In this document: in pieces, positions 24,069-35,466 of the stretch
Numbering within the stretch: position 1 is the stretch's first letter
Layout: each line of letters begins with the position of its first letter
Source of the DNA: Tetrahymena thermophila SB210
Lineage: Eukaryota > Ciliophora > Oligohymenophorea > Hymenostomatida > Tetrahymenidae
DNA: 64,000 nt
Assembly: GCF_000189635.1 (NCBI RefSeq)
Contig: NW_002476352.1
Coordinates: 1 to 64,000, forward strand
Direction of reading: 5' to 3'
Made by a program: the position numbers and the translations under genes
Notes under the pieces: generated by a model
What the model was told of the DNA's origin: nothing
Seen by the model: only the letters and a program-made list of their open reading frames with translations
Databases searched by the model: none

Positions 24069-26603
24069 ATGTAATTTGAGAGAAGCGATAGCGAAGAGAT
24101 TAAAATGCACAGTAAGAGTTGCAGTTCTTTTCCTTAAAGCGATGTCCTTGTTCATCAAGCTTCAACAGTATGCAGCGAATCTTTTCAAGATAGAGTTTAA
24201 GATTTGAAAGAAATTTATAACGAAGAATTGAGTCCAACAGCCGTTTATTTGGCTTTCGATACCATATTTGAGAAGGTAAAGCAACAATTTAATTAAAATT
24301 ATTAATATCATTTAGCAATTTGTAAGCGAAATTGAGTATATTGGACAAAAATATTGTAAAAGCCTGCTATTTTTTTGAATATGAATCTACTGACTGTTTA
24401 ATTTGGGAATGAATAAATAGATATTGATAATCAATGAATGAATAGTGAATGATCATTTTAATTAAGCAAAATTAATTATTAAATCTAAAAATTGACTACA
24501 AATCCAAACGGACAACTTAAATGAACGATTTTCTTCATTTCATTCAAAAATATATTTTGAGCAATTTACAAGCTTAGGCTATTTAGAAAAGAAAATTATT
24601 TAATTGTCTGTTTAAAAATAGAAAAATGGGTTTGCTTTATCTAATAGATATTTATGAAAATATTAACAGTACTTAATAGTATGACTCTAAACAAATTGAA
24701 TATAAATTAATATATTGATTGATTACTACATTTTGATATTAAGGAATAAAAGTAATTGAATGGCACTTAATGATTGAATGAATGCTTTTCTATTACTCTA
24801 TATAGTACTAAAATTAATAAATAAATAAATTCACTTCAATTCAATTTGAAAGTACAGAATTATATTTATTTTAGAGCAAACCAAAAATTACTCTGCTTTG
24901 AATACACACACACAAACAATCATTTAATTATATATGTAGATTTTTTTGGAAAACAAAAATAGACAGAATTTTCAAATAATAAGCAAATTACTGCATATTT
25001 TGACATTATTTAGTCCAGCACTCAATTAATACTTTTGCTAAATGCATTAAAATTAATATTTTAAAATATTTTTTTATATTTGCTAAATTTATTATTTAAA
25101 TTAACAGCAAGTTGTGGTAAAGAAAATCTTCAAAAATAAATTAGACGACTATCAAATTGAATAAGCAAGAATCGAGTGCCAAATTGCTTGCAACGTCAAC
25201 CACTTTAACCTTTGCAAAGGCTACTACAGCTATGAAAACGATGAAGAATTCGGAATTTTCATGGAATACGTAGATGATGCTGAATATTTGGTCGAAAAAA
25301 TTGAAAATGTAAATAATTCATCTGTTTTTTGCTTTTTGTAGCACGGGGATAAATTTTAACGTAAAAAGTGCGAAAAACCATATTATATTTGCGATATTGC
25401 ATCACCTTCTGATTAGATAAATTGCGATATTAATTAATCAAAATTTCTAACTTTGATAAAAGCTAATCAAAGTAATCAAACTAATTAGAACTATTATCAA
25501 TCAATTAAAGTTATCTTGCTAGCTTCTTTACTAGCTAGCTATCTATTTAGCTTTATCTATCCACAGATAAAAACGATTTAGTTAGTTTTATATCTGCTAT
25601 CAAATTTGTAGCAATCATTCATTCATTAGGTCAATCTGTCTCATACATCTAAATCTAATTTAATTTGAGTCAGTACAACATAAAGTTTTCATAAAAAGCA
25701 TCCAAAATATATCATTTACTTTGAAATTAATTTTGCTACATTTTTGCAGATTGAACTGACCTATTTTTATAAATATTTCGTTCATTAAGCAATATTTTAT
25801 CTTTGATCAGAAATATTTTTTATTCTAAAATGCAAGCTAAAACTTACTGTCTGAATTACTTTTCTATATTATTTTGATTCTTTTACAATATCGCAAAACC
25901 AATAAACCTATAAATTAAATAAATAAATAACAAAAAATCTATTTTTAGAAGATTTCCCTCCTGCTTAATTAATAATTAACATGAATTTCTATTTTATTAA
26001 TTTTTATTATCTAATTTAAAAAGTCACACTCACCCATCAAGAACGAATTAAAAATGAAATCCTACGTCCTTGACATCTTGGAAGGTCTTAAGTAAATCCA
26101 TTCAGAAGGTAATATCAACAATTGATTTATTTTTAATTAATAATAATAATATTAATTTTTAAATAGGATATGTTCATTTAGATATCAAATTATCTAACTT
26201 GTATTGCATCAGAAAAGAAATCGAAGGTGTGAGAAGAGTTAAAGTTGGCGACTTTGGTCTTTGTCACAAAGTAGACGAAAAAACTGGTCTAGCCTATGTC
26301 AAATACAACTGTGGCACATTTGGATTCAAAGCCCCAGAAATAAAAGATAATTCTTATGTTTCACAAAAAGCCGATATGTGGTCTTTGGGTATGGTCCTTT
26401 ACATGATGGCCTGCGCATATAAGCCCCACTAAATGAAAGGCTATAAATATGGTACTGGCCCAATTCCCTTCAGAGCCTTCGACTGGAAAAAGAGATCCCC
26501 AGAACTTAAACAATTCGTTGAAAAGCTCCTCGATGTAAACCCCGAAAACCGTCCTACTGTCGAAGAAGCCTTAAAAGATCCCTGGTTCTCAACTTCAGAC
26601 TGA
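24069..26603 (+). CDS. Divergent protein kinase with short N-lobe
   Basis: Exons 24069-24275, 24316-24355, 25112-25308, 26024-26108 and 26167-26603; 321 residues. The catalytic half is clear: VHLDIKLSN with Asp182 (Leu replaces the Arg of HRD), KVGDFGL with Asp205, APE at 232-234, [20 protein letters not shown], then [18 protein letters not shown] just before the TGA. N-lobe: VVVKKIF with Lys87 and an [12 protein letters not shown] helix-C/NHxN segment. Upstream only YIGQKY stands where a glycine loop belongs, about ten residues short, so either the loop is degenerate or a small exon within 24356-25111 was missed. The 715-nt intron at 25309-26023 was chosen because it joins VEKIEN to [10 protein letters not shown] in phase. 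Read-through from 25309 gives an alternative in-frame insert beginning [13 protein letters not shown]. Substrate and pathway unknown. Confidence 0.75.
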
Positions 26604-29600
26604 TCACCTCTCCTTATTTAAAGACTCTTGATAATTTTAACAACTATGTACTCTATTACTAAGTAAATTAACAAAGAAATATCTAACTAAATTAATAACT
26701 AAATCAGCGACATACTCTACTTACCTCCTTCCAAAAAATAATTAAACAAATTATCTATTTGCCTCATTAAATATACACACATACAGCTATATATCAATCA
26801 ACCAACTATATAAAGATATAAATAAACTAATCCATAATCAATGAATAACAAATATATCTCCCAATCAAGTCAATCAATAAACACATTTTTGAAATCTTTA
26901 TGAACAAACAAAGCAAAAAACAAGCAATAAACATTAAAATAAATAAATAAGTAAATAAATATATTACTTACTACTTTTCTAAAGTCTTAATTCTCTATAA
27001 AAATTAACTCTCTCTTTCTCTCTCTATATTATAGTAATAAAATAAATTGCTTGAAAAAAAACTCTAAATGAATATCAGCAAGAAAAATATTAACTAAACA
27101 GCCAAGCTAACTATCAAAACTTATTTAAATATTTTAATGTGCTCATTAGGTAATTTAAGCATATAAATACTCTTTATAGATAAATTCTTTATAGACCTAT
27201 TAAAGAGATAGACTGAACAAAAATAAACAAATACATGCTTTATATTTAAATGATTTGCTGCCTGACTGGCCAAAAAGACAGATAAAAAGATAGACAAACA
27301 AACTAAAAATCAGACAAGCAAACAAAAAAGTGAAAAGACACAGTTAAATAAAGTGCTACATTAAATATAAAATATAATAAATACTTACAAATTGAAATTT
27401 ATTTAAACAAATTCTACTACAAACTAGTCTTTATTTAATGTTAAGCCAAGCATTCATGTGTCTCTGTCTGCTATTTACCTAAAGAAAAGCTGATTTCATT
27501 TAAATAAATAACATAATATAGCTAAGCAATCAATAAATAAATATATTTAAACACTTTTGAAATTAATTAATCTTTAATAAATATCATTTTAATTGGTATA
27601 TCGCTAAACTAATTACTTTACTGATTTATTCAATAGTAATTTTAGAAATAATACTTAAATAAATAAATAATTAATTAATTATTTACTTTCAACTATAAAA
27701 AATACCTTCATCAAAATATCTATACTTAATAAATAAAATAATCAATATACAAATAAACCAAAATTAATTATTTTTGTTAAACTCATTTCAACTACTGCTA
27801 TTTGTACTGAACCAAATAGTTAGATATATTAACATAAATATATAATTATAATCCATTCAATAAATATATAAATAATTATTCTTATATTACCAACCAATTA
27901 TTTATACTTAAGTTGTATTTTATTCTTTAAAAAATCATTCATCAATAAATCCATTAAAAAAATTAACAAAAAAATAAACAAGTTTAAAAAATGCATTTAA
28001 TTATTAACAAAATTATAAGCCCAGTAATTAATATTTAAATTATTTATCAGTATTTTCTTTTAATAATAATTATTTAATCCAGCAAACAAATTTAAAATTT
28101 TTAAACTTATAAAAAGAGATTTATTTTAAAATTTATTTTCTATTCATTTCTGACAATATATCAATCATAATAAAATCTATCAATTTAATATTTAATTTCA
28201 ATTTTAAAATTACTTTTTTTTCAATTAATTTAAATTCATTATTTCATTATTTAGAATCACATAAATTTAAATTAACTATTTTTGTATTTCATAAAGTTTC
28301 AAACTTAATTTAAACATAAAAGCTTATTTTTATCTAAAAACTATTATAAACATAGCAAGTAAATGAATATTGGAATCATAACCAATGATAATCTTGATCC
28401 AATAAATTTAATTACACTACTAAAAATATTTTTTTAACAATATAGAGTTTTTTTTGAATTACTTAAAGTTTCAAACTTAATTTATAAACAAAATCTTATA
28501 TTTATCAAAATATTATTTTTAAACATAACAAATAAAATAAATTTTTGGAATAATGATCGATGATAATATAAGTCAAATATATTTTAATATATTATCTCTA
28601 GTTATTTTTGTTGAATTTCATTAAATTTTAAATCTAATCTGAAAATATAAGCTTATTTTTTTCTAAATGTTATTTTTAAAGATTACAAATTAATGAAAAT
28701 TGGAACAATAATTGATGACAATATTTGCCAAATGATAAATTTATTTATTAAAATAACTTTAATTTCATTAATATTTTTGAAGAGATTTCTTTCTTTCACT
28801 CTTATCTAATAAATTAATTGATTGCTAATATAAAATACAAAATAAATTTGCTTATCATACTGCATTAAAAAGCAAGTAATAGAAGTAATAACCAATTAAA
28901 AAATCTACTTAATTAATTTTACTTAAAATCAAATAAAATATTTACATTTAATGATATTTTTTATCATATAAAATTTATTTTCTATTATATCCAATAATTC
29001 CTTTTTAAATCCTTTTTAGTATTTTTTTAGCAATTTTAAATTTCCTTAAATTTGAAAATCAAATAAAAAAGTGTAAACAAATATTTTTTTTATTTAAAGC
29101 CCAAATTTAAAAATAATTCTTAAATTCTTTTTAAGTGGTGAAAATTAATATTTAAATATTCTTTAAATACAGTGAAGAATTAACAATATTTTAATAATTT
29201 GCTGAAAAAATGTTGAAGAAAAAATTTATTTTCATGTTTTAAAATAATTTTTACAACTTTTTTAAATAAAACTTATTCTGAAAAAATATTTTTCATTATT
29301 ATAAATAGAAGATATAAAATAAATTGTGGTAAGATTATTAAAATAAATGAAAATCAATTAATAGAACAACCAATTAATGAAGGAACAAGCTATTTTTGGG
29401 AGACCTTATTTAATTTAAAAAGTAAGTAATCTATCCACTTGAGGTCAAAAGTGATTTATTATCTCTCACCCGATTGATCGATGAATTAATTCCTATCGAA
29501 TGTAATTAGAAGAGTGAATTTTAATTAAAATCTAATTTTAAATTCATAGAAGATATAAAAGCTCTGACAATTTGATTTTCTTTAAAAAAATTTGTATATA

Positions 29601-30069
29601 GTTGTCAATTAATACGAGATTTTAACAAAAAGTGAGGAAATATTTTTTATTTTCTAGACTTGCTTAATGTTTTTAAAATGAAAAAAGTTAAACTAAGAAA
29701 GAATAAATAAAAAATTAATTTGTGAATAAATAAAGGTGAGGGATGGGCTGCGAGTGATTGGGTTGCTCGCAAATTGTTTCAACAACCAATTGATTGGATA
29801 GATATGAAAATTTTTTCATTAAAAGTAAATGAATGATCAAATAAATTCACAATTTTTTTTGCAATTTACAAAAAAATTCTTTTATGATTGATTTGTATTT
29901 TTTTTGATTGTTTAATGTACAAAAAATATGATTTGATTTATTTATTTATTAATAATTTCATTCTTAGTTTATACTAATAATTTGAGGCTTTAGTTTTTTA
30001 GAATAATATTTCTGCGTTTTAGTAGGTTGCTTAGATTGACATTTAGGTTTAAATAGAGTAAAAATATAA
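26604..30069. other. Long gene-poor region
   Basis: About 3.5 kb, very AT-rich, mostly TAAATAAATA-like texture with no coding segment recognised on either strand. It contains a diverged repeat family at about 28310-28720 (motif AATTT/CAAACTTAATTT...AAAAGCTTATTTTTATC...AACATAACAAATAAAT, three copies roughly 160 bp apart) and a small hairpin-rich patch at 29735-29790. Confidence 0.5.
28310..28740. repeat. Diverged tandem repeat, three copies of ~150-180 bp
   Basis: Blocks starting near 28300, 28465 and 28630 share the order TTAATTTAAAC/TATAAAC, AAAGCTTATTTTTATCTAAA, TATTATTTTTAAACATAACAA, AATGAATATTGGAATAATAA and GATGATAAT. Similarity is partial. No coding frame is maintained, and function is unknown. 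Confidence 0.5.
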
Positions 30070-33000
30070 ATGGCACTTTGTTTATTTAAGTGCTTCTCTG
30101 CTTGCGGATGCAGGGAATCTATTATTAGCAAATTTGCATTTTATCCTCAGAAACCTGGCTACAGGTTCTAAGAGGTTGACATCATTTAATCATAATCATC
30201 TACTCAAACTAAACATAATATAGAGAAGAGATTTGTTAAGGACAGAATTGAGGAGTTTGCTGATCATTCGCATAATATTCCTAGATTTTATCATTTACCG
30301 TCTGACGATGGGAAGCATTATGAATTGATTTTAGTTTATGAAGAGCATGAAGTTCTTTTGAATGATTAGAGCTCTCTTAGCGTATTTTAGAATTAATATT
30401 AAAATGATAGCGATAAAAGCTAGAAAAATGAGTAAGACTAAAGTAAAACGGGGTTAACTCTTGTGAATCAGAAGAAGGAAGTTATTCATGGAAAGCAGTA
30501 TCAATTAGAAATAAAGGAAGTATTTGGTGAGAATGAGTAGAAACAAAAGTCTGCATCTTCTGCTGCTGTAAAAGCTGCAATCAAAGGGAGTGATAGTGAG
30601 GAATAAAAGGAAGAGAGTAAAAGTAATATGAAAAATCCAAAAATTAAAGATAAAGAAAAAAAAATAAATAAATTCGATAAAAAGGAAGAACCTTTCCGGT
30701 AAGTCGATGATCTTTATTTAATATGCTTTAAAAAGAAAAACAGAGAGAACAATCTCGTGTGTGGATATCATATTGAGAATTTAAAGCACAGAAGTGAAAT
30801 AGTCGTTATATATTCTCATGGAAATTCTACTGACATAGGCTACATGATCAACCAAGCACTTGATGTTTCTTATAATCTTAGGGTCAATGTAATTGCTTAT
30901 GATTATTCTGGATATGGAAAGTCTTAAGGAAAGCCTAGTGAAAAGTCTTTCATTTACGATCTTGAGGCTATTTATAAATATGCTTTACAAATTGGATACA
31001 AATCAATTAATATTGTTTTTTATGGGCAGAGCGTTGGTAGTGGGCCAAGCACTTTCCTTGCATCTCAAAAGAAGTTTCCTATTGGTGGTCTAATTATTCA
31101 CAGTGGTTTCACAAGTGGTTTGAGAATAACTCAGCAGCAGGAATAAAAAATGCAAAAAACATATTCTAAAGACTTCTTTCCAAATATTGAGTTCATTAGA
31201 AAAGTGAATGCACCTATTTTTATCATTCACGGGACTAATGATCAAGATATCAAAATTCACCATGCGAGCGAGTTGTATGAGAGAGCTAAGAAAAACTACA
31301 CTCCCTTTTTCTTGGAAGTAAAAGGAGCTGGTCATAATGATATTGAACATGAGGATAAATTTAGAAAAGACTACTTTAAAGAACTGAGAAGATTTATGGG
31401 GCACTTGAGACAAAATAGAAATCAAGTTATTTAAGAATTCATACAAAAACAGAATATCTTAAAGCAGAAGAGAAACTCTTCAATTCAAGTAGAATTAAAA
31501 GATATACAAGGATTTGCTGGAGATGGCTAAAGTGAGAGTTTCAATCATATTTATTATCAATATTTTACTCCTATAAACTCTGTAATAGAGCAAACTGTTA
31601 AGAGTCTTTCTATTGATAAAAATACTGAAAAGTAGCAAAGCTCGTAATCATAAAATTAAATTTCTGGTAATTGTACTCCGTCAAGCAGAAATAAAGCAAT
31701 GAGTAATAAAACAAATAAATTTAACGAAGAATAAATAGCTGAGAAAAATGGAGAAAACAATCCGCAAAGCTTAGGCAATATATTTTAAAAAGGAAGGGAC
31801 TCAACAACGCTATTTGAAGTTGAAACCAAGATAGACAGGACAGAACAACATCCTCCTTCTGGAAGAGAAGATAACTTATCAGATCGCCATAGTCAATAAG
31901 ATCAAGCTGCAATTAAAAATAACGATTAGGCTCATTAGAAAATCAAAGAAGAAGAGGAAGATATTTAAAAAAATATTCTTCAAGAAAACCAACTTAACAA
32001 GAACATTGCTAACGCATTTGCTTAAGAGAGCGACGACGATGATGATAATGATTCTGATGAAGCAGAGGATAATGTAGGGTAATATGTGAACAATTAAAAG
32101 AATTTCAGTTAAAAGAAAGAAGACATTACAATTTAACAATAAGAAAATTTTGAGTAAGTTTAAGAAGTATAATATGACAGTTTAAAAGATGAAAGAATTG
32201 CTATTCACATAAAAAATAAAAGTCATAGTTTAACAGATTAGAATAATAGGCAACTTTTTTGTTCTTACAGATCTTAAAAAAGCTAGCAAGTAATTTAAAA
32301 CTAAAATCCATTGGATAATAAATTGAGAAACAGTTAACCGAATTTGAATGATTAACAAATCTTTGCTGAGAAAAGTTTTGGTAATATTAATAAAAAGAGA
32401 TATATCGAAGATGAAAAAATTAGGTTGCATAACGTCACTTCCATCATCAGAAAGAAATAAAATTCATAATTTTCTGCTTATATTTTAGATCATAGTAGCT
32501 ACTCCAACCACGATAACATTTCAGAGAGCCTTAATTCAAGTTTGCTAAAGCCAAGTAACTAATAAGATAAAAACAACAACTCCAAACATTCATTTAACAA
32601 AGATACGTCCTCTAATTCATCGAAATAAGCAGGTGTTAGGCAAGATAAAAGCAGCCCAAAAGTATCACCTAGAATAACTAATATTGATTAGATAGATCGC
32701 TCAAACTCTATCAAGTATGATCAAAATCATAAACAAAATTAATTTTAACAATAATAAAAATATAATTCTTATTAAGTTGATTCTGTCAAGGAAGAAGTCT
32801 AAGAATCATAAATTATGAGCAGTTCACTCAAAGAAAGTCTCATCCCTGCAGCAAAAAATCTTCACAATGATTAATAATTAAAATAAGAATCTCATATTAC
32901 AGTGAGCAGAGAACCCACATAGTAAAATAACAAAACTAATCCAGTTTATTTATTGTAATAAATCTTCACTAACGAAAAAACTGATGATTTAGACTACCAC

Positions 33001-33228
33001 CAAAATGTCCTTGAAAACAGTGGCAACCAATTTTAAGAAGTGCATTATGACTATGAAGAAAACTCTGGCAGTCTCTCTGGCTCAGACTCTTCCCCTCATC
33101 ACTCTAAAAGTATAAAGCCAGTCAGATCCGATGAAATAAGCATCCCTGATTCTGATATCACAAAAAAAAAGAAAGAAGGATCGATCAAAAGCAAAGAAAC
33201 ATTAAAAAGCATCAATTCAAACTATTGA
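30070..33228 (+). CDS. ABHD17-like alpha/beta hydrolase with giant C-terminal extension
   Basis: Single exon, 1052 residues. The N-terminus (MALCLFKCFSACGCRESI, then KFAFYPQKPGY) is Cys-rich like the palmitoylated N-terminus of ABHD17 depalmitoylases. The hydrolase core runs from about residue 215 to 455. It shows the oxyanion strand motif SHGN at 249-252, YDYSGYGKSQGKPSE, nucleophile elbow YGQSVGS with Ser321, HGTNDQDI with Asp391, and GAGHNDIE with His422; these triad positions match the ABHD17 pattern. A charged insert of ~130 residues separates the N-terminus from the core. After residue ~455 come ~600 residues of Gln/Asn/Ser/Asp-rich low-complexity sequence, absent from animal ABHD17 (about 300 residues). 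Predicted role: membrane-anchored S-acyl thioesterase removing palmitate from proteins; family assignment firm, substrate unknown. Confidence 0.9.
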
Positions 33229-34259
33229 AAAATTAAACTAAGAAACATAAAAAAAAAGTAAATTAGCTATCAAGCAAGCAAGCTTGTAAATAAAAAAATA
33301 TTTATATTCATAATAAATTATAATTTAACAGTATTCTATATATTTATATAAAACAAATAATCTTATCAAATTCAAGCTATTCATTTATTATTATATTTAT
33401 TCTCATGTTGTTTTAAAGTTTTTTATAATTTAGAACTAAAATTAAATTTTACACTACTTTGTTTTGTATTAAAATATAAATTAGTTTATTCACTTATTAT
33501 ATTTAATAAAAATATTTGCAAGCGATATTTTTGTTTATGTTATTCCCAAAAATTAAAATAAAATAATTTAACAGACAATTATTTTCGTTTTTATTTATTA
33601 AATATGTGATTGTGTTTTAAATATTTTATTTGAATAACAACTTAAAAATTAATGAGTAAAATAAATTCTTCACATGTTTTCTCATTAAAAATAATAAATA
33701 TTAAATGAAAAGATTTGTATTAAAATCTATTATTTTAGTAAATTCTTTTCACTTTTTCATGAACCTATTAATTTTTAATAAAAAGGATAACAATATTAGA
33801 TATTATTTTAGTCAAACAAGCCAATAAATAAAGAAATAAATAAATAAATAATAATAATATAAATGATTAAATTAATGATTAAATAATTAAATAATAAAAG
33901 ATTAAATAATTAAATAAATTGTATTGAAATTTTATGAAAATAAATAAATTTTAATTTATTTTCTATTAAATGAATTTTAATAAAAATTATTTTTATGTTA
34001 TTAAAAAAATGGATGTGAGTTAATTCTTAGGGTTTTTTTTATTAATTTTATCTGGCTTATATTAACTAGTGAACACTTAATGTTTATTTAATTAAAAATG
34101 ATTAGAATTAAATTAGATTGCTGAATTAATAAATTAGAGCCAAAATGTATATTTATTAATTAATAATATAGATAGATATCTTTATAAAGAATCTTTGAAT
34201 TTTCAATTTAGTTGTTCTAGAAATTATTAAGAAATAATAATAAACAAGGCCAAAGAAAG
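33229..34259. other. AT-rich intergenic region
   Basis: No gene seen. Contains TAAATAAATAAATAA and AATAATTAAATAATTAAA runs around 33826-33930. Confidence 0.6.
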
Positions 34260-34886
34260 ATGGGTGAAACCGAAGTTTAATAGGAATCTTAGCATAATAT
34301 TTAGCAGGAAACCATTTTAAATTAGCAAGTAGAAAATATTGCAAATCCAGAAACATAGCAAAATGAATAATAACAAACTATTCAGGTTAAAAAACCTTAG
34401 ATTACATTTAATTAGATGAAAAGTTATTAATCTGTATTAAGCAGTGGACCATAAGATACTTTTGATGAAATATAAAAAGAAGATATTGAATATTTATAGA
34501 AATGCAAGTACAATATTGCTTTATATCCAGTTTTCACTTTATTGGGTTTATTTGGCTTTAAGAAAGCTATTGATTTCGTATAAATTCCTGAAATTTTTAG
34601 AAATCCTCTTCTACCTCCTTAGGCAAAGATTAAAAGAACAAAATACATGAAATATTTTATGGGTAAATACGCACTAGCAGGAGCCTGCTTTTTAGCAACA
34701 TTAGCAGGATGCGGATTATATTAAGTCAATAAATTTTATATGTATTTAAAGTATAAAAATCTTGTTGAAAGCTATTTAGATGCTAAAGAAAGAGAATTTT
34801 TAAACGAACTAAAAGTGCAAGGCCAAAGAATAGATTTATAGCTCAAGCTTTCTTCAAGCGAAACACAAACAGAAAAAAGTTAGTGA
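34260..34886 (+). CDS. Small two-TM membrane protein
   Basis: Single exon, 208 residues, TGA at 34884-34886. The N-terminal ~80 residues are Gln-rich and polar. Two hydrophobic segments follow: about 86-102 (IALYPVFTLLGLFGF) and about 137-154 (ALAGACFLATLAGCGLY). Between them is IPEIFRNPLLPPQAKIKRTKYMKYFMG, given here only as its landmark residues PEIF, NPLLPP and KRTKY. A C-terminal ~50-residue charged helix-like region (LDAKEREFLNELKVQG) ends TEKSQ. The layout suggests an organelle or endomembrane protein with both ends on one side. I do not recognise a family. Confidence 0.8.
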
Positions 34887-35466
34887 ATGATCTACCTAAA
34901 TTATAAATTTTAAAAAATATATTTTATCTATCTATATGTTTATGTATCAATTTTCCTATTAGAAAATTGGCACTAAATCAATTAATAAATAAATTATTTC
35001 AACAATTCCATCTCATATTTTATTCATATAAAATGAAAATATGATATTTAATTCAAAGTTTTAATATTTTAAATCATAGTACTCATTTACTAAATTTAAA
35101 ATGACTTTTTAAAAAATATTATTTAATTAAAATAAATGCTAAAAAAAAAATTATTTACTAATATTTATCTATCTACTTTGAATACTCTCTAACAACAAAT
35201 CTTTTTATATTACTTTATTGATATTTATACAAGATTAATTTGATAAAAATATGAAAATATTTATCAAAAAGTCTACAAACAAAAATTAACGGACCACATT
35301 AATCAAGCAAAATGTTAATGAATATTTATTGATAGATATTAAAATATACTAATTTGTAGAAAAGATTTGTATTGATTTAAATATTTTTGATAAGTAAATA
35401 AATAAATCAGATTATATCTTTTAATCTTTTTGAGAGTTTGAGTGAGTCAGAAAAAGAAGAAACAGA
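34887..35466. other. AT-rich intergenic region
   Basis: No gene seen. The last ~50 bases (GAGAGTTTGAGTGAGTCAG, then purine-rich) form the likely leader of the next gene. Confidence 0.6.

Noticed and set aside
26604..30069. Search for a gene in the 3.5-kb spacer
   Set aside because: No frame on either strand shows coding composition, conserved motifs or plausible splice structure; stops and homopolymers dominate.
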